Below, in pieces: positions 58,567 through 64,000 of a stretch of DNA of 64,000 bases (position 1 is the first letter of the stretch; each line of letters starts with the position of its first letter). Position numbers and translations under genes: made by a program. Below the pieces are notes generated by a model. The model was not told the DNA's origin. It made no database searches and worked only from the letters and a program-made list of their open reading frames with translations. This DNA is from Cohnella lupini (GTDB taxonomy: Bacteria; Bacillota; Bacilli; Paenibacillales; Paenibacillaceae): assembly GCF_003386205.1 (NCBI RefSeq), contig NZ_QRDY01000018.1:43796-107795 (forward strand), given 5' to 3'.

Positions 58567-59499
58567 CTATTCGTATTCGTCGTCGGAGATCGCTTCCGTT
58601 AATTTATTCGTGAACTGCAGAGCCGCGTTATACCCCATCCGCTTCAGACGGAAATTCATCGCCGCTACTTCCAGAATAACCGCTAAGTTCCGTCCAGGCC
58701 GAACCGGAACCGTCAACAACGGCACTTCCGTTTCGATGATCTTGGTCGTTTCTTCGTCCAAGCCCAAACGGTCATATTGCTTATCCTGTTGCCAGTTCTC
58801 GAGCTTAACGACAAGGCTGATACCCGTTTGATTACGGACCGCTCCCGCGCCGAACAAGGTCATTACGTTCAAAATACCCAATCCCCTGATTTCGAGCAAG
58901 TGGCGAATCAAGTCAGGTGCAGTACCGAATAGATTATTATCGGAGGTTTGGCGGATTTCCACCGCGTCGTCGGCGATCAAGCGATGTCCTCGCTTTACAA
59001 GCTCAAGAGCCGTCTCGCTTTTACCGATTCCGCTGCCTCCGGTGATGAGCATACCCACTCCGTATACGTCTACGAGCACCCCATGGATCGTTGCCGACGG
59101 AGCCAGCTTCTTCTCCAAGAAGTTCGTTATACGGCTGAGCAGAATCGTCGTCGCGACCGAGCTTCTCAGTACCGGAAAATGCCGCTCGTTGGCGATTTCG
59201 ATCAATTCCGCCGGAATATCCAATCCGCGCGTAACTATAATACAAGGAGTTTCCTCATGGCATAGACGCTCCATGCGGTCGCGCCGTTCCTCCGTCGTTA
59301 ACGTTTCAAGGAACGCAAGCTCCGTTCGACCTAGCATTTGTGCCCGGTCCGCAGGATAATAATTGAAATATCCCGCCATCTCCAAGCCCGGGCGATTCAA
59401 GTCGTCCGTCACGATCGTACGCCGCAATCCGTCTTCGCCGGCGACAATTTCAAGGTGAAATTGCTGCACGAGCTCCGATACTCTCACTTTCTTAGCCAT
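58567..59499 (-). CDS. hprK: HPr kinase/phosphorylase
   Basis: 310 residues from ATG at 59499 behind AAGGAG. P-loop GGSGIGKS at 154-161, catalytic His near 139 (ATIHGVLVDVYG), HRLIADDAVEI and the family signature LLEIRGLGILNVMTLFGAGA, here cited as EIRGLGILNVMTLFG. Phosphorylates and dephosphorylates Ser46 of HPr/Crh in response to fructose-1,6-bisphosphate and phosphate. Target encoded at 35.8 kb. Confidence 0.97.
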   Translation of the reverse strand: MAKKVRVSELVQQFHLEIVAGEDGLRRTIVTDDLNRPGLEMAGYFNYYPADRAQMLGRTELAFLETLTTEERRDRMERLCHEETPCIIVTRGLDIPAELIEIANERHFPVLRSSVATTILLSRITNFLEKKLAPSATIHGVLVDVYGVGMLITGGSGIGKSETALELVKRGHRLIADDAVEIRQTSDNNLFGTAPDLIRHLLEIRGLGILNVMTLFGAGAVRNQTGISLVVKLENWQQDKQYDRLGLDEETTKIIETEVPLLTVPVRPGRNLAVILEVAAMNFRLKRMGYNAALQFTNKLTEAISDDEYE

Positions 59500-59616
59500 C
59501 GTACAGCTCCTTTCTTGATTTCCCCTATTTATCGTAACGAAAAAAAACGAACAAAGCAATTTATACTTCATTTCTTTCCGATCCAGCGTACTTACCATAC
59601 ATCGAATCGTTCTCGC

Positions 59617-59652
59617 AAAAAAACCGCCCGACCAATTGGCCGAACGGTTTCC
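59617..59652 (-). terminator. Terminator after ugpC
   Basis: AAACCGTTCGGCC / GGTCGGGCGGTTT stem with the AATT loop region and seven T residues on the minus strand. Confidence 0.9.
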
Positions 59653-59666
59653 GCTTTAATCGAATA

Positions 59667-60788
59667 TTAGTTCTCGAATACGTTAAGCTCCGAGTCCTTA
59701 TCGAATACATGAATTTTGTTCATGTCGATGGCAAGCTTAATGTTTTGGTTTTCGCGAAGACCGGCACGGCCATCTACGCGAGCGATTACGTTCTCTTTAC
59801 CCAAGCCGTTCAAGTAGAGGAACATTTCGTGACCCAAGTTCTCGGAAACCTCGATCGTTGCGTTAACGACGCTGTTCGGAGAAGCTTCGATAAATACCGG
59901 CTCTTCGTGGAAATCTTCCGGACGAATTCCGAGAATGATCTCACGGCCGATGTAGCCTTTAGCGCGAAGCGCTTTTGCTTTGCCTTCTGGAATTTCAACG
60001 TTGAAGCCCGTAGCGCGGAAACGAACCGAGCCGCCGTCTTCAACCAGTTGACCAGTGATGAAGTTCATCGAAGGAGCGCCGATGAATCCAGCTACGAACA
60101 GGTTAACCGGGTGGTTATACAAAATTTCAGGAGTTGCCGATTGTTGAATGAATCCGTCTTTCATAACTACGATGCGATCGCCCATTGTCATTGCTTCCGT
60201 TTGGTCATGGGTAACGTAGATACAAGTTGTTTCAAGACGTTTCATGAGCTTGGAGATGTTAGCGCGCATTTGCGTACGCAGCTTAGCATCCAAGTTGGAA
60301 AGCGGCTCATCCATCAAGAATACTTGCGGTTCGCGAACGATTGCGCGACCCAAGGCAACACGTTGGCGTTGGCCCCCGGAAAGAGCTTTCGGTTTGCGAT
60401 CGAGCAAGTGCTCGATTTCGAGCGTGCGAGCTGCTTCGCGTACGCGGCGATCGATTTCGTCCTTGCGGAATTTACGCAATTTCAAACCGAATGCCATGTT
60501 TTGATACACGTTCATATGAGGGTACAAAGCGTACGATTGGAACACCATTGCGATGTCGCGATCTTTCGGTGCTACGTCGTTAACGACGCGGTCGCCGATG
60601 TACAATTTGCCTTCGGAAATTTCTTCAAGACCTGCGATCATACGCAGAGTGGTCGACTTACCGCAACCGGAAGGACCAACGAGAACTAGAAATTCTTTGT
60701 CCTGGATATCCAGGTTAAAATCGGTTACCGAAGCTTTGTCGGTTCCAGCATATTTTTTGTACACTTTTTCTAAGCGAACGCCTGCCAT
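59667..60788 (-). CDS. ugpC: Sugar ABC transporter ATP-binding protein (MsmX/UgpC type)
   Basis: 373 residues. Walker A VGPSGCGKSTTLR, Q loop MVFQSYALYPHM, signature ALSGGQRQRVALGRAI, Walker B VFLMDEPLSNLDAKLR, H loop YVTHDQTEAMTMGD, and C-terminal TOBE/regulatory domain. In Bacillus MsmX is a shared ATPase for many sugar importers; absence of permease and binding-protein genes next to it supports a shared role here too. ATG at 60788 behind GGGGGAA. Confidence 0.93.
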   Translation of the reverse strand: MAGVRLEKVYKKYAGTDKASVTDFNLDIQDKEFLVLVGPSGCGKSTTLRMIAGLEEISEGKLYIGDRVVNDVAPKDRDIAMVFQSYALYPHMNVYQNMAFGLKLRKFRKDEIDRRVREAARTLEIEHLLDRKPKALSGGQRQRVALGRAIVREPQVFLMDEPLSNLDAKLRTQMRANISKLMKRLETTCIYVTHDQTEAMTMGDRIVVMKDGFIQQSATPEILYNHPVNLFVAGFIGAPSMNFITGQLVEDGGSVRFRATGFNVEIPEGKAKALRAKGYIGREIILGIRPEDFHEEPVFIEASPNSVVNATIEVSENLGHEMFLYLNGLGKENVIARVDGRAGLRENQNIKLAIDMNKIHVFDKDSELNVFEN

Positions 60789-60879
60789 TGTACATTTCCC
60801 CCTAAACTTCGTTTGAAGGTACAGGATTATCTTACCTCACACCCGGGCTTACTGACTATGCACAAAGCGTACAAAAAAT

Positions 60880-61974
60880 TCATTTCCTTTTCGTGACTTT
60901 GTACAATAGCAATAAGATTCGGACTAAGACTGCATCATTAAACGACCGTACGTCCAAGCCTGCTTCGTGCTTTATTTTATCCAATCTGTACAATAAAGTA
61001 TTGCGGTGAATGTAGAGCTTTTTGGCAGTTTCGCTTACGTTGCAATCCATGGAGAAGAAGGCGTCAAGCGTGGATACCGTTTCCGAATCGGTGAATAGAT
61101 CGGGTCTGCCCATCATCTCTTCGACGAACCGCGATCTTACGAGTTCGGGTATTCCGCTTAACAGACGTTCCAAATGCACGAGCCATGGCAAGTGAATTTG
61201 CATCCCCACGTGGAACTTGCGGCCAAGGAATATCGTTTCTCTTAACGTTCCCACTATTCGCACGACGTTTTCGGACGGAACGATCGGCTCTCCCACCGCA
61301 ATGTGGCAATCGCCGCCCCATTCGCCCGTTATCAGCTGATGAAGGCCTTCCGCCAACGTGGATAATACTTCTTTCGTCTCCTCGTGCCCGAGAACCTCGT
61401 CGCCTTCCGTATCGGCCTCTGTCAACACCCTGTCGCTACTCAGAATAAGCCACTCTTGTTCCCTTAGAGGAATGAGCAAAGTTTCGTCGGAAATAAACGT
61501 ACGGATCGTTTTCTCCAGTTCTCCGTAGGAGGGTTCCTTCTCCTCGACCTGTTCGCACAGGAGCAGGAAAGGCACCATCCCGTCGAAGAGACGATTCCTC
61601 AGTTCCATGCGGTCGGGAAGCTCCGCCCGCCATTCGCCCGCTGTCACGGATTGTTGGATCCACTCGCCGAGACGCCTTGCCTGCCTTTCCAGATCCGAAG
61701 CTCCGGAAACCGGACGGATGGTCCCACCTTGCTGAACGGCCCAACCTAGAAGTTGTTTTTCCACCTGAGTCAAAGTCGCCGCGATTTCGATGCAATGAAG
61801 CTCCGAACCGTTCACGCGGATAACCATTAAGCATGATTTCTTCAGATCGACGGAGTCTCCGATTTCGGGATGCCTTTTCCCGCCGTCCTTCTCCCAATCC
61901 GCTGCCGTCAGTATCTTGGACACGACGGTTGCATTCAAAAGTTGTCCCAATTGCTGCAGCCTGGTTTTATTCAT
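60880..61974 (-). CDS. CdaR/PucR-family transcriptional regulator
   Basis: 364 residues. The C-terminal PucR-type helix-turn-helix (about 305-355) reads LDAFFSMDCNVSETAKKLYI and RNTLLYRLDKIKHEAGLD. The N-terminal 290 residues have the GGDEF-like/CdaR middle region but no ligand motif that I can name. Located immediately upstream of the sugar ATPase gene on the same strand, so it may regulate carbohydrate uptake (inference). Confidence 0.87.
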   Translation of the reverse strand: MNKTRLQQLGQLLNATVVSKILTAADWEKDGGKRHPEIGDSVDLKKSCLMVIRVNGSELHCIEIAATLTQVEKQLLGWAVQQGGTIRPVSGASDLERQARRLGEWIQQSVTAGEWRAELPDRMELRNRLFDGMVPFLLLCEQVEEKEPSYGELEKTIRTFISDETLLIPLREQEWLILSSDRVLTEADTEGDEVLGHEETKEVLSTLAEGLHQLITGEWGGDCHIAVGEPIVPSENVVRIVGTLRETIFLGRKFHVGMQIHLPWLVHLERLLSGIPELVRSRFVEEMMGRPDLFTDSETVSTLDAFFSMDCNVSETAKKLYIHRNTLLYRLDKIKHEAGLDVRSFNDAVLVRILLLLYKVTKRK

Positions 61975-62055
61975 TCTTGAAGCCCCTCGTCAGCGCAGAT
62001 AAGCGATATATGCGTCATTGTAACATATTTGACACCTATAAGGGGATCGTCAGCG

Positions 62056-63003
62056 TTAGCGAAGCACCAAGAGAACGACGATCGACAGCAAAGAGAATAC
62101 CGCGGCAATCAGGTAAAGGAATGAAACCGTTTGAACTTGCGTCAGCCCCCACTTCATGAGACTGTGATGAGTATGAAGATTGTCCGCGCGGTGCAATCCT
62201 TTGCCTTCCAAGAGCCTTCTGCTAAAGACGATTACCGTATCCAGGATCGGCACTCCCAATGCAAGCAAAGGAACCGATAAGGATAGAAGCGTTGCGCCCT
62301 TGAGCGTTCCGTCGATAGCGGTAACCGCAAGCGTATATCCTAGAAACGTTGCTCCCGCATCCCCCATGAAAATACGCGCGGGGTGGAAGTTGTACGCCAA
62401 AAAAGCCAAACAGGAACCCGCAAGCACGACAGCAACCAATGCGGTATCGGCATGGCTCGAGATTAACGACGCTGCGAATAAGGTCAGAGAGGATATCACG
62501 CATACTCCAGATGCCAATCCGTCTATTCCATCGATAAAGTTAAGCATGTTAATAAGTGCGAACACCCATACGACCGTGAATATCGTTGCGACTGCCGGCG
62601 AAAACAATATCATAGCGGATGAGGAAGGCGATGATACGCCTTGGATGGAAATGCCTTGCCAGACAGGAACCAAAGCGACCAGAATGTAAACCAAGAGCCT
62701 CGGCCATACCGGGAATTCCAGGCTTCGCGACTTATATCCGTCATCGATTAGACCGATCGCAACCAATGTTGCTCCTCCGATTAGAAGCGTCCTAAACAAA
62801 GCAGGATGTCCCATGAACAGAAAAGATGTCACGATTACGCCCGCGAAAATCGCGACTCCCCCGGATAACGGAATCGGCTCTTCGTGTATTTTACGGCGCG
62901 TCGGCCGATCGACGAATCCCGTCCGTACGGCGAGTCGACGAACTAACGGGACAAGGACCATTACTAGTGCAAACGAGAATGCCAGCGCATACAGATAATT
63001 CAT
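62056..63003 (-). CDS. MraY/TagO/WecA-family polyprenyl-phosphate sugar-phosphate transferase
   Basis: 315 residues, ATG at 63003 behind GGAGGAA. About ten membrane helices and the family acidic motifs: GLIDDGYKSRSLE, LNFIDGIDGLASGVC, IFMGDAGATFLGYTLA and HRADNLHTHHSLM (His motif of UDP-HexNAc enzymes). It starts lipid-linked wall polymer synthesis by moving GlcNAc-1-phosphate or similar to undecaprenyl phosphate. Closest in type to TagO/WecA rather than MraY. Confidence 0.93.
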   Translation of the reverse strand: MNYLYALAFSFALVMVLVPLVRRLAVRTGFVDRPTRRKIHEEPIPLSGGVAIFAGVIVTSFLFMGHPALFRTLLIGGATLVAIGLIDDGYKSRSLEFPVWPRLLVYILVALVPVWQGISIQGVSSPSSSAMILFSPAVATIFTVVWVFALINMLNFIDGIDGLASGVCVISSLTLFAASLISSHADTALVAVVLAGSCLAFLAYNFHPARIFMGDAGATFLGYTLAVTAIDGTLKGATLLSLSVPLLALGVPILDTVIVFSRRLLEGKGLHRADNLHTHHSLMKWGLTQVQTVSFLYLIAAVFSLLSIVVLLVLR

Positions 63004-63143
63004 AGAAGTTCCTCCGGGTTGGGCGGTTTGTACTTAAATTCCCCCATCTCGCTTACAGGCATACGCCCTGACGATCATTGTTACCGGATATTAGCGGAAT
63101 TAATATTTCACGGTATATTAATGAAGCGATTATTCCGTGAACG

Positions 63144-63170
63144 CAAAAAAACAGACGTCTAAGCGTCTGC
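63144..63170 (-). terminator. Terminator of the rRNA-tRNA transcript
   Basis: CAGACG / CGTCTG stem with a 6-base loop and seven T residues on the minus strand, 14 bases after tRNA-Lys. Confidence 0.9.
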
Positions 63171-63183
63171 CGAAATTGTTTAC

Positions 63184-63259
63184 TGGTGAGCCATGTAGGA
63201 CTCGAACCTACGACACCCTGATTAAAAGTCAGGTGCTCTACCAACTGAGCTAATGGCTC
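63184..63259 (-). tRNA. tRNA-Lys (anticodon TTT)
   Basis: GAGCCAT acceptor pairs with ATGGCTC; anticodon loop CTTTTAA with TTT; CCA encoded. Last tRNA of the operon. Confidence 0.96.
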
Positions 63260-63328
63260 TTATTGCATGTTCCCTGAAAAGTATCTGGAATTCGCTACAG
63301 CGTTTAACTTCACTTTTTGGGGTGAAAA

Positions 63329-63412
63329 TGGTGGAGGATGATGGATTCGAACCACCGAACCGTGAGGAAGAGATTTACAGTCTCCCGCGTTTGGCCACTT
63401 CGCTAATCCTCC
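63329..63412 (-). tRNA. tRNA-Tyr (anticodon GTA)
   Basis: 84 bases, class II with a long variable arm; GGAGGAT acceptor, anticodon loop CTGTAAA with GTA, CCA encoded. Confidence 0.95.
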
Positions 63413-63449
63413 GCAATACAAGCCGGTCTGGTAAACCGGGTAAAGAAAA

Positions 63450-63525
63450 TGGTGGCTCGAGACGGAATCGAACCGCCGACACGAGGATTTTCAGTCCTCT
63501 GCTCTACCAGCTGAGCTATCGAGCC
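63450..63525 (-). tRNA. tRNA-Phe (anticodon GAA)
   Basis: GGCTCGA acceptor pairs with TCGAGCC; anticodon arm GAGGA-CTGAAAA-TCCTC with GAA; CCA encoded. Confidence 0.96.
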
Positions 63526-63541
63526 TTAAACAGGGTAATAA

Positions 63542-63618
63542 TGGCGGAGCTGACGGGATTCGAACCCGCGGTCTCCTGCGTGACAGGCAGGCATGTTAGG
63601 CCACTACACCACAGCTCC
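63542..63618 (-). tRNA. tRNA-Asp (anticodon GTC)
   Basis: GGAGCTG acceptor pairs with CAGCTCC; anticodon arm CCTGC-CTGTCAC-GCAGG with GTC; 3' GCCA encoded. Confidence 0.96.
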
Positions 63619-63641
63619 ATGCTAGTTAAGGGGTAAAGATA

Positions 63642-63717
63642 TGGTGGAGGCTGACGGGATCGAACCGCCGACCCTCTGCTTGTAAGGCAGATGCTCTCCC
63701 AGCTGAGCTAAGCCTCC
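63642..63717 (-). tRNA. tRNA-Val (anticodon TAC)
   Basis: GGAGGCT acceptor; anticodon arm TCTGC-CTTACAA-GCAGA with TAC; T-arm ends GCGGTTCGATCCCGTC; CCA encoded. Confidence 0.95.
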
Positions 63718-63735
63718 ATGGGATTAAGAAATCAG

Positions 63736-63812
63736 TGGTAGCGGCGAAGGGATTCGAACCCCCGACCCTCCGGGTATGAACCGAATGCTCTAGCCAACTG
63801 AGCTACACCGCC
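63736..63812 (-). tRNA. tRNA-Met (anticodon CAT), elongator type
   Basis: GGCGGTG acceptor; anticodon arm TTCGG-TTCATAC-CCGGA with CAT; CCA encoded. The GGCGGTGTAGCTCAG start is that of elongator tRNA-Met in Bacillus. The initiator and the Ile-CAT type are less likely from the arm sequences. Confidence 0.93.
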
Positions 63813-63918
63813 ACATTAATAAGACGTTAAAGCGCACTTGCATCTTGAAAACTGGATGCGAAGCAAGCAAAGGTGAAGAGATGCTGAGGTACATATGCCT
63901 TACCATGTCCATTCGTTA

Positions 63919-64000
63919 GGATAAGCCCTCGACCGATTAGTACTCGTCAGCTGCACACGTTACCGCGCTTCCACCCCGAGCCTATCAACCTGGTGTTCTT
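63919..64000 (-). rRNA. 23S rRNA, 3' end (partial)
   Basis: The minus strand carries the conserved 3' end of 23S rRNA, including GGTTGATAGGCTCGGGGTGG and AGTACTAATCGGTCGAGGGC. The gene continues beyond the window. The 106 bases between it and tRNA-Met (63813-63918) are too short for a 5S gene and show only spacer sequence with CTTGAAAACTGGATGCGAAG. Confidence 0.93.

Overview
The window is a low-GC Gram-positive (Bacillota) chromosome segment. Gene content and synteny point to Paenibacillaceae, in the Paenibacillus/Cohnella range. Evidence for this is the cggR-gapA-pgk-tpiA-gpmI-eno operon with a recognisable CggR operator, a CtsR operator in front of clpP, the rapZ-yvcK-whiA-HPr cluster, the hprK-lgt-ppaX-acyltransferase-his synteny, an Sda-like sporulation checkpoint protein, SLH-anchored surface protein, and strong AGGAGG ribosome binding sites. 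The species cannot be fixed from the sequence alone. Most of the window is transcribed from the minus strand.

Layout. 1-8.7 kb: a surface/phosphoesterase region, with an SLH-anchored purple-acid-phosphatase-like protein, a HupE/UreJ-type membrane protein and a truncated TPR-like exported protein on the minus strand, and divergently two unknown membrane proteins, an apparently catalytically dead phosphoesterase-like exported protein and a lipoprotein. 8.7-14 kb: an MMPL/RND exporter with two small membrane proteins, facing a divergent OmpR/EnvZ-type two-component system. 14.3-20.2 kb: trans-translation and RNA decay (ssrA, smpB, rnr, secG) with an unusual pyrB lodged between smpB and rnr and a 51-bp tandem array beside it. 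20.3-25.3 kb: single genes (Eis-like acetyltransferase, sugar-phosphate isomerase-like, LCP ligase, AraC regulator, DHFR-like reductase). 25.4-32.6 kb: the glycolytic operon.

32.7-34.8 kb: tRNA-Arg, a second 51-bp tandem array of ten copies, CtsR-controlled clpP and an Sda-like gene. 34.9-42.9 kb: SIMPL protein, HPr/Crh-like protein, whiA, yvcK, rapZ, glucokinase, trxB and a TPR protein. 43-51.6 kb: a complete histidine operon hisZGDBHAFI(E)-hisJ followed by a PRPP synthetase. Its hisA is of the eukaryotic (yeast HIS6) type, the most striking single gene in the window. 51.8-54.5 kb: a lipid-linked glycan cassette (GT2, DUF2304, SMR-type transporter, GT-C). 54.5-63 kb: FAD oxidoreductase, acyltransferase, ppaX, lgt, hprK, an MsmX/UgpC-type ATPase, a CdaR/PucR-type regulator and a TagO/WecA-type transferase. 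63.1-64 kb: six tRNAs and the 3' end of a 23S rRNA gene, with no 5S gene between them.

How parts connect: HprK, the HPr/Crh-like protein, CggR, YvcK, RapZ, glucokinase and the glycolytic operon make up much of the carbon-flux control circuit of a Bacillus-type cell. The PRPP synthetase next to the his operon supplies the substrate of HisG. ClpP and the SmpB/tmRNA pair are linked in protein quality control. All functional statements are from sequence reading and family knowledge; no database search was run.
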